Source: Rhodospirillales bacterium
GTDB taxonomy: Bacteria; Pseudomonadota; Alphaproteobacteria; Rhodospirillales; Defluviicoccaceae
Reading direction: 5' to 3'
Assembly: GCA_016712595.1 (NCBI GenBank)
Contig: JADJQT010000001.1
Coordinates: 434,001-498,000 of the forward strand
DNA length: 64,000 nt
Under the pieces are notes generated by a model that was not told the origin of the DNA, did not search any database, and saw nothing but the letters and a program-made list of their open reading frames with translations. The position numbers were made by a program, and so were the translations under genes. Below, piece after piece: positions 45,519 through 54,465 of the stretch (the first letter of the stretch is position 1; each line of letters opens with the position of its first letter).

Positions 45519-46694
45519 GTGACGAACGGAGTGAACCAAAGGCTCGGGGCCTATCTCGAAACGAGCGCGGGAGGCGAGCGCGTGCGGGCCTATGTGCCTG
45601 CCCCACTGCCGCCGAATCCGCCGCTCGAACTCGGACGGTTCATGCAGGTCTACGAACGCGCCATTGCCGCGGTCGGGCGTCTCGACGGCGTGACGACGAT
45701 CCTGCCCTCGACGCCTTTGTTCCTCTACATGTACGTCCGCAAGGAAGCCCTCCTGTCCTCGCAGATCGAGGGGACGCAATCGTCGCTGACGGATCTGCTG
45801 CTGTTCGAAAACCATGAGGCGCCGGCGGTCGAACTCGACGACGTGACCGAAGTCTCGAACTACGTCGCGGCGATCGAGCATGGCGTCTCCCGGATGCGGG
45901 GCGGATTTCTCCTGTCGCTCCGGCTGATCCGCGAAATGCACACCATCCTGCTCAAGTCGGGACGGGGCGCTGCAAAGCAACCGGGCGAGTTTCGCCGCTC
46001 GCAGAACTGGATCGGCGGAACCCGGCCCGGCAACGCGCTGTTCGTGCCGCCGCCGCCGAACCGGCTGGGCGAATGCCTCGATGCGCTCGAGCGCTTCCTG
46101 CACAGCGATGATGCGGCGCTGCCCCCGCTCATCCGGGCAGGCCTGGCCCACGTCCAGTTCGAGACGATCCACCCTTTTCTCGACGGCAACGGGCGCCTGG
46201 GCCGGCTGCTCATCACGCTGATCCTGTGCGAGGCGGGGGTGCTGCGCGAGCCGATCCTCTATCTCAGCCTGTTCCTGAAATCCCGGCGCGACGACTATTA
46301 CCGGCTCCTGCAGGAGGTCCGCCAGGCTGGGACGTGGGAGACCTGGATGGAGTTCTTCCTGACCAGCGTCGCGGAGACCGCTGAACAAGCCTCCGCGACG
46401 GCGCGCGATCTGATCTCCATGTTCGACGCCCATCGCCAGACGATCGCCGGCCTCGGCCGCGCGGCCCCATCCGCGCTCCGCGTCCACGAATTGATGCAAG
46501 CCAGCCCGATCGTAACCATCCAGACTGTCTCCGAGAAACTCGCCGTCTCTTTCCCGACGGCCAGCACGGCGCTGGAAAATCTCGCCAAGATCGATGTGGT
46601 GCGCGAGACCACGGGACGGCAACGCGGCCGGATCTACGCCTATTCGGACTATCTGGCCTTGCTCGATCGCGGCACGGATCCCTTGCCGGCCTGA
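45519..46694 (+). CDS. fic: Fic family protein with inhibitory helix and C-terminal winged helix
   Basis: 391 residues from GTG 45519. Fic enzymes usually transfer AMP to target proteins. The catalytic loop is HPFLDGNGRLGRLL near residue 218, a full H-x-F-x-D-G-N-G-R-x2-R match. The autoinhibitory motif (S/T-x3-E-G) is present N-terminally as SSQIEGTQ near residue 80, so this is a class II Fic with its own brake and no need for a separate antitoxin. The last 65 residues (VTIQTVSEKLAVSFPTASTALENL...) form a winged helix, suggesting DNA binding. It is complete despite lying among decayed insertion sequences. Confidence 0.92.
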   Translation: MTNGVNQRLGAYLETSAGGERVRAYVPAPLPPNPPLELGRFMQVYERAIAAVGRLDGVTTILPSTPLFLYMYVRKEALLSSQIEGTQSSLTDLLLFENHEAPAVELDDVTEVSNYVAAIEHGVSRMRGGFLLSLRLIREMHTILLKSGRGAAKQPGEFRRSQNWIGGTRPGNALFVPPPPNRLGECLDALERFLHSDDAALPPLIRAGLAHVQFETIHPFLDGNGRLGRLLITLILCEAGVLREPILYLSLFLKSRRDDYYRLLQEVRQAGTWETWMEFFLTSVAETAEQASATARDLISMFDAHRQTIAGLGRAAPSALRVHELMQASPIVTIQTVSEKLAVSFPTASTALENLAKIDVVRETTGRQRGRIYAYSDYLALLDRGTDPLPA

Positions 46695-46970
46695 CGCGCC
46701 GGGGGAAATCGAAACCATGCGCAACGTATATCGTCAGATGGAGGCGACCAGGGCGGGGAGGCAAAGTTTATAGGAGGCGTCGGCGCGTATGCAGGCCGAC
46801 GATGTGAATGGCGTGGATATAGAGCTTCGTGATTTGCGTTTGGCAGTCGTGACGTCACAGCGCCGGATAACGTATACGATCTTTCGCACAAGATGAGGTG
46901 TGTGGTGTCGTCCTGGTCTGGATATGTTGGGAGTGCGAAGCGCGTGCGGCGACAGACGGAGGGAGCGACG

Positions 46971-47100
46971 ATGAGCGAGGATGGGGAGTCGAAGGTCTTG
47001 AGCACCGTGGTTCGGATCGACGAGGAGCAGATCCGCGATCACCTGGGCAAGATCGTTCGCAGCAGCGTCGATGACACACTGAACGCATTGCTGGACGCGG
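46971..47100 (+). pseudogene. IS256-family transposase N-terminal fragment
   Basis: From the ATG at 46971 the first 43 residues (VVRIDEEQIRDHLGKIVRSS, VDDTLNALLDA) match the N-terminus of IS256-family Mutator-like transposases. After ALLDA the frame loses similarity and runs into unrelated IS5 sequence. Only this stub remains. No terminal repeats were recognised in the 276 bp upstream, which hold no gene I can support. Confidence 0.6.
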
Positions 47101-47110
47101 CACCCTCGCG

Positions 47111-47302
47111 GTTATCCCGCCCAAGGCCAACCGCAAGCACTCCATCCCGTGCGACCTCGCCATGTACCGCTGGCGCCATCTCGTGGAAAATTTCTTCTGC
47201 AATCTCAAAGAGTTTCGCCGCGTCGCGACGCGCTACGACAAAACCCACACCAGCTTCAGAGCCATGATCCATCTCGCAGGCTCCTATCTGGCGCTCAGGT
47301 GA
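47111..47302 (+). pseudogene. IS5-family transposase C-terminal fragment
   Basis: A 63-residue C-terminus of an IS5-type DDE transposase: VIPPKANRKHSIPCD, then YRWRHLVENFFCNLKEFRRV with the catalytic glutamate, then ATRYDKTHTSFRAMIHLA ending LALR. It begins directly after the IS256 stub with no start codon of its own, so it is a chimeric junction left by deletion. Confidence 0.75.
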
Positions 47303-47340
47303 ATGTCCACAGACCCTAGCGAGACTGATCTCCACAGGTC

Positions 47341-47449
47341 TCAGATCGTCTCGGGCAAGAGGACAATGCCCTGTCCGCCGCCAATGCACAGCATGCGACT
47401 GTCGCACTTCGCCGAGACCGTCAGATGCCTTCGCGATTGAGGAAGAGAT
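47341..47449 (-). pseudogene. Possible thiolase C-terminal remnant
   Basis: Reading minus, the last codons before a TGA at 47341 give RMLCIGGGQGIVLLPETI. This resembles the C-terminal C-I-G-G-G-Q-G catalytic motif of acetyl-CoA acetyltransferases. Upstream the frame continues for only about 15 codons before the IS3 terminal repeat at 47450. If real, it is the tail of a thiolase gene cut off by the insertion. The match is short, so I hold it loosely. Confidence 0.4.
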
Positions 47450-47475
47450 TGACATGCTCCCCATTTTCCTGCCGG

Positions 47476-48325
47476 TCATAAGTTAGGTCCGGCTGGGTTT
47501 TGGTCCTTATGGGGCCGACTGGCGAACATCGATGGCGTGAGGTCGCCGAAGCTCGTACGGGGTCTGACGGTGTTGTAGTCGATCCGCCAAGCCTCGATGA
47601 TCCGCCGCGCCTCGGCAAGCGAGGAGAAGGCGTGTTCATTGAGGCACTCGTCGCGCAGGCGGCCGTTGACGCTTTCCACGAAGGCGTTCTGGATCGGCTT
47701 GCCCAGCGCGATGTAGTGCCACTCCATGGCGGTCTCCTCGCAGAAGCCCAGAATGGCTCGGCTGACCAACTCGGTGCCGTTGTCCGACACGATCATGCAG
47801 GGTCGGCCGCGGCGGACGATGACCTCAGTGAGCTCGCGCACCACGCGGGCGCCGGAGAGCGAGGTGTCCACCACCGCCGCCAAGCACTCGCGGGTGAAGT
47901 TGTCGACGATGTTCAACACCCGGAAGCGCCGGCCGTCGTTCAGGGCATCGGACACGAAGTCGAGGCTCCAGCGCTGGTTCGCTCCCTGCGGGACGGCCGC
48001 CGGTGCCCTGGCGCCGAGCGCCCGCTTGCGCCCCCCGCGCCGACGCACCACGAGCCGTTCCTGCCGATAGGGGCGGTAGACCTTCTTCAGGTTCATCCTC
48101 ACGCCTTCCCGCTTCAGCAGGATCGCCAGCCGCCGGTAGCCGACCGACGGCGCTCATTGGCAAGCTCCCGCAGGCGCGCGCGGACGGCCGCATCACCCGC
48201 CTCGCGCTGGTACTGGAAGCTCGATCGATCCACCCCGATCAGCCTGCAGGCCCGGCGCTCCGAGTAGCCGTGATCGTCGATCACACGCTTCACTGTCGCG
48301 AACCGCGCCGCAGGCGAGATCAGTT
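47476..48325 (-). pseudogene. IS3-family transposase OrfB, frameshifted
   Basis: An integrase-core transposase. The N-terminal part (FATVKRVIDDHGYSERRACRL) and the catalytic part are in different frames. One base is missing in ERRRS where GAGCGCCGTCGGTCGGC should encode E-R-R-R-F-G-Y. The catalytic core from 48102 is intact: RWSLDFVSDALNDGRRF with the first D, MIVSDNGTELVS with the second, and NAFVESVNGRLRDECLNE with the glutamate. It ends at 47476. The single indel makes it inactive unless it is a sequencing slip. Confidence 0.85.
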
Positions 48326-48451
48326 TTTTCCCAAGAGGTCCTTCAGCACCGCATTGTCGATCGTACGCATCCGGTGATGGCCGCCTTGTGGTGAGGCGGG
48401 ATTTTGTGCGGCATTTGGCTCGGATTTGGAGCTAGCGGCAGCGCAAGATCG

Positions 48452-48914
48452 ATGTCTTATCGTCAGGGTGAGGTACTGGGACGGGTCGAGCGGCGGCGTC
48501 GGTTCTCGCTCGGGCAGAAGCTTGCGGTTCTGGCGGAGGCGTCGGCGCCGGGAGTGGTGATCTCGGCGGTGGCGCGGCGGCATGGGCTGCTGCCGGCACA
48601 GGTGTTCAAATGGCGGCGTCTGGCGGCGCTGGTCGTGATCGACATCCCCGGTGCTTCGGAATTGCCATCGTTCGTCGCCGTCGAGGTCGCGGAAGACGCG
48701 GCCGCGAACGAGGTGGCGGCGACGGAGGCCGTCGCGGCGGGGCCTGCGGGCAGGGGCTGCGGGTGTGCCGGCGATGATGCCGCCCGCGAAGCCTGGGCAA
48801 GGTCGGTCGGGGGTGATCGAGATCGAACTCGGCGCGGGTCGCTGTGTCCGCGTGGTTGGCGATTTCGACGCCGAGGCGCTGCGGCGGGTTCTGGACGTGC
48901 TGGATCGGCGATGA
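48452..48914 (+). pseudogene. IS66 accessory protein TnpA, frameshifted
   Basis: Starts MSYRQGEVLGRVERRRRFSL and shows the helix-turn-helix block VISAVARRHGLLPAQVFKWRRL. The expected C-terminus, VIEIELGAGRCVRVVGD and ALRRVLDVLDRR, lies in another frame ending at 48914, so one indel near 48790-48815 separates the halves. The correct frame stops across the tnpB start in ATGA overlap. As it stands, the original frame reads through into tnpB. Confidence 0.75.
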
Positions 48915-49258
48915 TTCCCGTTCCGACCGGCGCCCGGGTGTGGCTGGCGACCGGACACACCGACATGCGGCGCGGCTTCGATGGGCTGGCGCTGCAGGTG
49001 CAGGAAAGGCTGAAGCAGGACCCGCACTGTGGTCATTTGTTCGTCTTCCGCGGAAGACGCGGTGACCTTTTGAAGATCCTTTGGCACGACGGCCAGGGCC
49101 TGTGCCTGTTCGCCAAACGTCTCGAACGCGGTCGGTTTCTGTGGCCGTCGGCGGCCGATGGAACGGTGACGATCACGCCGGCGCAGCTCGCGTATCTGCT
49201 CGAGGGCATAGACTGGAGGATGCCGCGGCGAACTTGGCGTCCGATCGCCGCCGGATGA
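48911..49258 (+). CDS. IS66 Orf2 protein TnpB
   Basis: 115 residues from ATG 48911. Conserved opening IPVPTGARVWLATGHTDMRRG and GLALQVQERLKQDP, then GHLFVFRGRRGDLLKILWHD, GLCLFAKRLERGRFLWP, and AQLAYLLEGIDWR. TnpB is required for IS66 transposition; its exact role is unclear. The gene is complete, unlike its neighbours tnpA and tnpC. It overlaps the tnpA end by 4 bp. Confidence 0.88.
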   Translation: MIPVPTGARVWLATGHTDMRRGFDGLALQVQERLKQDPHCGHLFVFRGRRGDLLKILWHDGQGLCLFAKRLERGRFLWPSAADGTVTITPAQLAYLLEGIDWRMPRRTWRPIAAG

Positions 49259-49305
49259 GATAACAGCTTACAAAGGTGTGCGAATCTGATTCAGTTCGGG
49301 TCGTG

Positions 49306-50610
49306 ATGACGACGCCCGAGCCGCTGCCCGCCGACCTCGCCGAAGCGCACGCGATGATCCTCGCCGAGCGCGCAGGCCGGCTCGCTGCCGAGGCCGAGGC
49401 GGCGATCGCGAAGCAGACGAAGCGGGTTCTCGACCTGGAGATCGAGCGCCTCAAGCTGGAGATCGCCCGGCTGCGCCGGCAACGGTTCCGGCACGTCGTC
49501 CGAGCGCAGCGCCCGGCTGGAGCAGCTGGAGCTGGCGCTGACCGAGCTGCAGGAGACCGTCGCCCAGGCCGATGCCGCGGCCGAGCTGCGGGCGGCGGAG
49601 CGCAGCCCGACCCCGGCGCGCAGCGCCGCGACGCCACGCAAGCCGGCGCGCCGTGCGTTGCCGGAACACTTGCCGCGCACCCGCGTCGTGTATCCCGCGC
49701 CGGCGACGTGTCCCTGCAGCCGCTGACCGCGGCGATCGAGGCGCACGTCCGCGCCGCCGCCCGCATCCACGCCGACGAGACGCCGGTGCCGGTGCTGGCG
49801 AAGGGCAAGACGCGGGAAGGCCGGCTGTGGACCGTCGTCCGCGACGACCGGCCGTTCGGCGGTCCCCACCTGGACGGAACAGGCCCGCCGGCCGCCGTCT
49901 TCTTTTATTCGCCCGACCGCAGCGGCGTGCACGCCGAACGCTTCCTCGCGGGCTGGACCGGCATCATGCAGGCCGACGCCTTCTCCGGCTTCGGCCGGCT
50001 GTACAAGAGCGATCGCCGGCCTGGCCCGATCACCGAGGCCGGCTGTTGGGCACATGGCCGCCGCGGCTTCTTTGAGCTGGCGGAGCTGCAGCAGGGGCCG
50101 ATCGCCATCGAGGCGGTCAAGCGGATCGACGCGCTGTTCGCGATCGAGCGCGAGATCAACGGCGCCTCGGCCGAGCAGCGTCTGGCCGTCCGCAACCAGC
50201 GATCCCGCCCGCTGATCCTCGACCTCGAAGCCTGGCTGCGCGACCAGAACGCGAGGCTGTCGGCGAAGTCGAAGACGGCAAAAGCCATCGACTACCTGCT
50301 GAAGCGCTGGACCGCCTTCACCCGCTTCCTCGACGACGGCAGGGTTTGCCTCTCGAACAACGCCGCGGAACGCGCGTTGCGTGGCATCGCCGTCGGCAGA
50401 CGGAATTGGACCTTCGCCGGCTCCGACGAAGGCGGTCGTCGTGCCGCGGCCATGTACACCCTGATCGAGACGGCGAAGCTGAACGGCATCGATCCCCGCG
50501 CCTGGTTGGCCTCCGTCCTCGCCCGCCTTCCCGGCCACCCCACCAGCCGCATCCACGAGCTGCTGCCCTGGAACTGGCAGGCACCAGAGCCAATCAGCGC
50601 CGCCGCATAG
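49306..50610 (+). pseudogene. IS66 transposase TnpC with internal deletion and frameshift
   Basis: Family TnpC is about 520 residues or more. Here an N-terminal coiled-coil (LDLEIERLKLEIARLRRQRF) shifts frame after RRQRF; the proper continuation GTSSERSARLEQLELALTEL lies in the next frame. The zinc-finger region and first catalytic part are deleted, and the sequence joins near PLTAAIEAHVRAAARIHADE. After that the catalytic region is intact: MQADAFSGFGRLY, CWAHGRRGFFEL and FLDDGRVCLSNNAAERALRG. Termination is at 50610, 61 bp before the right end. It cannot make an active transposase. Confidence 0.85.
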
Positions 50611-50679
50611 CCGCTCACAACTGCGCCGGTCCGGCAACCCACTCCAGCCGCGGCCCTCGCCGGATGGGTACTGTCGAGC

Positions 50680-50900
50680 ATCTGCTCGGCCAGTAGCTTC
50701 TTCAGCCGCCGATTTTCCTCCTCAAGCGTGCGGAGGCGCGCCGTCTCGGAGGCCATCATGCCACCATACCCGGCCTTCCACTTATCGCGGGTGGCGTCCG
50801 AGATCCCGTGCTTGCGGCACACGTCGCCGGTCTTCATCCCCGCCTCGTGCTCCTTCAGCACCGAAATGATCTGCTCCTCGCTGAAACGGCTGCGCCGCAT
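50680..50900 (-). pseudogene. IS3 OrfA, 5' part cut off by IS66
   Basis: From the ATG at 50900: MRRSRFSEEQIISVLKEHEA, then KTGDVCRKHGISDATRDKWK and a leucine-zipper-like LRTLEEENRRLKKLLAEQML, a typical IS3 OrfA. It breaks at the IS66 right end. The last 11 residues (N-A-V-L-K-D-L-L-G-K-N) are found beyond the left end, at 48320-48354. Rejoined, the protein is 87 residues, the family norm. Confidence 0.85.
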
Positions 50901-51100
50901 GGTCCTTCTCCTGATCGAAGGACCCAACTTATCCGTGGCAGGAAGTCAGGGGAGCATGTCAACACCACCAAAATAGCGTCAGATGGGGTATTCGGCCTGC
51001 CGCCGCTTTCCCCAACCCTCGGAGAAGGCGCTGCGCTTCAGGTTGATGATAGACGTGGTGTGGATTGAAACAGCCACAGCATCAGATGGAGAAGCGCAGC

Positions 51101-52136
51101 ATGAAGCACTATGCCGGTCTGGACGTTTCGGTCAAAGAGACCTCGGTGTGCATTGTCGACGAAGCGGGCGCGATCTGCTGCGAAGGGAAGGTGCCGAGCC
51201 ATCCGGAGGATCTGGCGCGGTTACTCAGGATACAGCCTGGCGGCTTGTCCGGGTCGGTCTCGAGGCCGGACCCTTGTCGCAATGGCTGTTCAGTGGGATG
51301 GCGGAAGCCGGATTGCCGGTGGTCTGCATTGAAACCCGGCACACGAAGGCGTTCCTCAAAGCCCAGGTCAACAAGAGCGACCGCAATGACGCCCGCGGCA
51401 TCGCCCAAATGATGCGTGTGCAGCTATTCCGGCCCGTGCATGTGAAGACCCTGACCAGCCAGAAGCATCGCGCCCTGCTGACGGCCCGTAAGCTGCTGCA
51501 GGAGAAATTCATCGCCATCGAGAACGACATCCGCGGCCTGCTGCGCAACTTCGGGCTCAAGGTCGGCGTCGTCGGCGTGCTCAAATTCGACCAACGGATC
51601 CGGGAGCTTGTTGAGGGCTTGCCCGACCTCGTCGAAATCATGGAACCGCTACTGGCATCCAGGAAACAGCTTCGCGAGGCGTTCATGGCACTCCACCGCA
51701 GGCTGCTCGCGATCGTTCGAGATGACGCCGTCTGCCGGCGGTTGATGACGATACCCGGCGTCGGTCCGGTCGTATCGCTGGCGTTCCGAAGCACCATCGA
51801 CAGTCCAGCACGGTTCACGAGCTCAAAGGCTGTCGGCCCAGCCTGGGGTTGACGCCCGTGCTGCATCAATCGGGAGAGAGCCACCGGCTGGGTCGGATCT
51901 CGCTGTGCGGGGACGAGATGATGCGTCACCTGCTCTACGAAGCCGCTCAGGTCATGCTGACGCGAGCACAGACATGGTCGTGGCTGAAGGCCTGGGCGAT
52001 GAGCATCGCCAAACGGCGCGGTCAGCAAAAGGCGATCGTCGCGCTCGCCCGCCGACTGGCGGTGATCATGCATCGCATGTGGATGGACGGCACGGAGTTC
52101 CGCTGGACCAGGGAGAGCATTCCGGCTTCTGTCTGA
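51101..52136 (+). pseudogene. IS110-family transposase, copy 1, two frameshifts
   Basis: A DEDD recombinase of IS110 in three frames. Frame one, from ATG 51101, gives MKHYAGLDVSVKETSVCIVD with the first catalytic aspartate. After about residue 45 the frame changes and gives FSGMAEAGLPVVCIETRHTK and NKSDRNDARGIAQMMRV with the D-x2-D site, then LMTIPGVGPVVSLAFRSTID. Near 51840 it shifts again to LTPVLHQSGESHRLGRISL and MMRHLLYEAAQVMLTR. The stop is at 52134-52136. IS110 elements lack classical terminal repeats, so exact ends were not set. Confidence 0.85.
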
Positions 52137-52536
52137 CGGGTCTGCGAAGCCTCGTGCCAAACGAGAAGGAAACCTTGAGTTCCGCCAGCCAGCGGGCCGA
52201 TGTCCCTCGCGGGACGATGGATGGGGTGAGTTCGCCTGGGCTCTTGTGCCGGTCGGCGATCAGGACGCGAGTCAGATTGTTCCACCCCATCTTCCTGATC
52301 CCATGCTGGGAAAGCCAAACGGCCGATCCCGAAGAGAAGCGCGGATCCGCGAGCGACAGCAACCGACCGAACGGCGAACCGCCTGAAAGCGCTCGACCTC
52401 AACCGGCCGAATAGAGAAGAGCCCCTTTTGCACACGTTGCGTAATCGCGGGTGGCTGCCCTCCGTGGGACACGAGGTCCGATAGTCTCGGCCTCATCTAA
52501 GCAGCCAGCGGGAGAGCAGCCAGCGGGAGAGCAGCC
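52137..52536. other. Non-coding stretch between two IS110 transposases; candidate bridge-RNA region
   Basis: About 400 bp with no supported gene. IS110 elements encode a structured bridge RNA in the non-coding end next to the transposase. This stretch holds the downstream end of copy 1 and the upstream end of copy 2, including short tandem repeats just before the copy 2 start (AGCCAGCGGGAG twice near 52500-52525). The RNA itself is an inference from family knowledge. Confidence 0.35.
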
Positions 52537-53566
52537 ATGAAGCAGTATGTCGGATTGGACGTGTCGCAGAAAGAGACGGCGGTATGTGTCGTCGACCAGG
52601 ACGGGAAGGTTCTGTTCGAGGGCAAGGTCCCGTCTGATCCTGGCGCACTTGCGCGGGTGATCGCCAAGCGAGCGCCTGTAGCAGAGTTGATTGGCTTCGA
52701 AACGGGCGCAATGGCGAGTTGGCTGTGGCACGAACTCAAGCGTGTCGGCCTGCCGGTCGTCTGCGTTGACGCCCGCCACGCGCATGCGGTGCTGTCCGTT
52801 CGGATGAACAAGAGCGACCCCAACGATGCACGCGGTTTTGCCGAGTTGATCCGGGTCGGCTGGTATCGCGCGGTTCGCGTCAAGAGCGACGAAAGCCAGG
52901 CGGTCCGGTCCCTACTGGTTGCCCGGTCTCGCCTGGTCAGCATCCGCCGCGACCTGGAGAACCAAGTCCGCAGCTTGCTCAAGGAGGTGGGTCTACTGTT
53001 CAGGAGGGCGATCGGGAGGCAGTTCCGCACGCGGGTGCTCGACCTTATTGACGAGAAGCACGTCTTGCGGTCGATCGGCGAAGGCCTGCTGGCGGTCCAT
53101 GAAAAGGTCGTGGAGCAGCAGACCGTGCTCGACAGGCGCGTCCGCAAGGAAGCAAAGGCCGACAGGACGACCCGCCGGCTGATGAGTGTGCCAGGCGTAG
53201 GCGTGGTGACCGCCCTGGCGTTCCGCCACACCAGACGATCCCACGCGGTTTCGATCGGCCCAGACGGTCGGGGCCTATCTCGGCCTGACGCCGCGGCGAA
53301 AGCAATCGGGTGAGACGGACGTCAACGGCCGCATTTCGAAGTGGGGAGACCGGCTACTGCGAACCTGCCTGTTCGAGGCAGCGAGCGTGCTGCTGCACCG
53401 AACCCAGCGCTGGTCGGCCCTGAAAGCGTGGGGCACGCGGCTGATGAAGCGTATCGGCGCCAAGAAGGCCAAGGTCGCCGTGGCGCGCAAGATCGCCGTC
53501 ATTCTGCACTGCATCTGGACCGACGGTACCGAATTCGAGTGGGGGACCGAGAAGCAGGCGGCCTGA
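52537..53566 (+). pseudogene. IS110-family transposase, copy 2, one frameshift
   Basis: Starts MKQYVGLDVSQKETAVCVVD at ATG 52537. The catalytic region VVCVDARHAHAVLSVRMNKS and DPNDARGFAELIRVGW is intact, followed by a coiled-coil and the Transposase_20 block LMSVPGVGVVTALAFRHT. At about 53230 two bases are missing (ACCAGACGAT where ACCATCGACGAT is expected), and the C-terminal part continues in another frame: YLGLTPRRKQSGETDVNGRI, LFEAASVLLHRTQRWSALK, ending at 53566. It is only loosely similar to copy 1, so it is not a simple duplication. Confidence 0.87.
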
Positions 53567-53841
53567 CACACGGATCCGGCCTGCGGCGTTCGCAGCGCCG
53601 GTTGTTGCCCCTGCCGGGACGGTGGTGTCGGTGACCTCGGTCAATCGGCTGAAGGCGAGTTTCTCGCACTCCGTTGCGCACGTTGAGGCACCCACCCCGA
53701 ACACAATCATGAGGCTCAGACCTCGGAAAGGACCCTGACCCCGGCATGGAGACGACATCGGAGTTAACAACCATCCGCGATCGAACCGCTGAAAACAGCA
53801 TCAAAACCGGATAATTGGCTCTGCCACTTCAGGGAGAAAGT

Positions 53842-54185
53842 TCAGCAATGAGAAGTTGACAGCCACCCGCGATTAAAGGGCCGATTGACAACCTGAGCGA
53901 AATACGCGGAAGCCTTGCGCAAGATTTCGTTCGCCTGCCGCAGCTCGCGGTTCTCGCGCTCGAGCGCCTTCAGCTTCGCGGCCATGTCGGGCGACATGCC
54001 GGCTCTCTTGCCGGCATCCACCTCGGCCTTCTTCACCCATTGATTCAGCGTCTGGCCTGTGCAGCCGATCTTCGCCGCAATCGAGCTGATCGCTGACCAG
54101 CGCGAGGGATGCTCGTGATCCGGCACCAGTCGAACTGCTCGCTCGCGCACCTCGGGGAGACGTCGTTCGTCGTCTTGCCCGTCAT
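53842..54185 (-). pseudogene. IS3-family OrfA remnant, frameshifted and truncated
   Basis: From the ATG at 54185, MTGKTTNDVSP is in one frame. One C is missing in the CTCCCCGAG run, and the rest continues in another: VRERAVRLVPDHEHPSRWSA, then AKIGCTGQTLNQWVKKAEVD and the zipper LKALERENRELRQANEILRK. It ends ASAYFAQ followed by unrelated residues, so the orfA tail and all of orfB are missing. The flanks 53567-53841 and 54186-54465 hold no gene I can support. Confidence 0.8.
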
Positions 54186-54465
54186 GGCTCCACCTTCTCA
54201 GGAGTTGGAGCCTCGACAATCCCGTAGCGCTTCACTATTGCAGGCAAGATCGGCAGGACGACACCGACGGAGACTTGCGCGCGCCTGTCGAGGCTCGTAA
54301 TCAGGGGAGGGCCATGGCGAACCGCCAGTTCGGCCCCGTCGCATTGTCCCACTGTCGCGTCGTCGCACTGATGCTGCCGTTTCGAGAGGCGGGTGACCCG
54401 GCGGTCCGGCGGCGCGCGCATTCAGTCCTTCGTGGCCCGGATCTATTGTTTTTTGGGAGATCGTC

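Larger units (their letters stand above)
48363..50671 (+). mobile_element. IS66-family element inserted in IS3 orfA
   Basis: A 2,309-bp element with terminal repeats GTACGCATCCGGTGATGGCC (left) and GTACCCATCCGGCGAGGGCC (right, read inward). It is flanked by an 8-bp target duplication with one mismatch: TGTCGATC at 48355-48362 and TGTCGAGC at 50672-50679. Eight bp is the usual IS66 duplication. It holds tnpA, tnpB and an internally deleted tnpC on the plus strand. Confidence 0.92.
47450..50961 (-). mobile_element. IS3-family element carrying a nested IS66 element
   Basis: Ends are imperfect terminal repeats of about 40 bp. On the left, TGACATGCTCCCC then TTTCCTGCCGGTCATAAGTT; the inverted right end reads TGACATGCTCCCC then CTTCCTGCCACGGATAAGTT. 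Within lie orfB (minus) and orfA, the latter split by an IS66 insertion at 48363-50671. Removing IS66 and one copy of its target duplication restores a continuous orfA. No matching direct repeat flanks the IS3 ends, consistent with later rearrangement. Confidence 0.9.

Noticed and set aside
45519..46694. Fic toxin-antitoxin pair
   Set aside because: The inhibitory motif is within the protein itself and no small antitoxin gene lies next to it.
45156..54200. Integrative element inserted at tRNA-Gly
   Set aside because: No integrase gene and no second copy of the tRNA 3' end were found; the region is better explained by piled-up insertion sequences.
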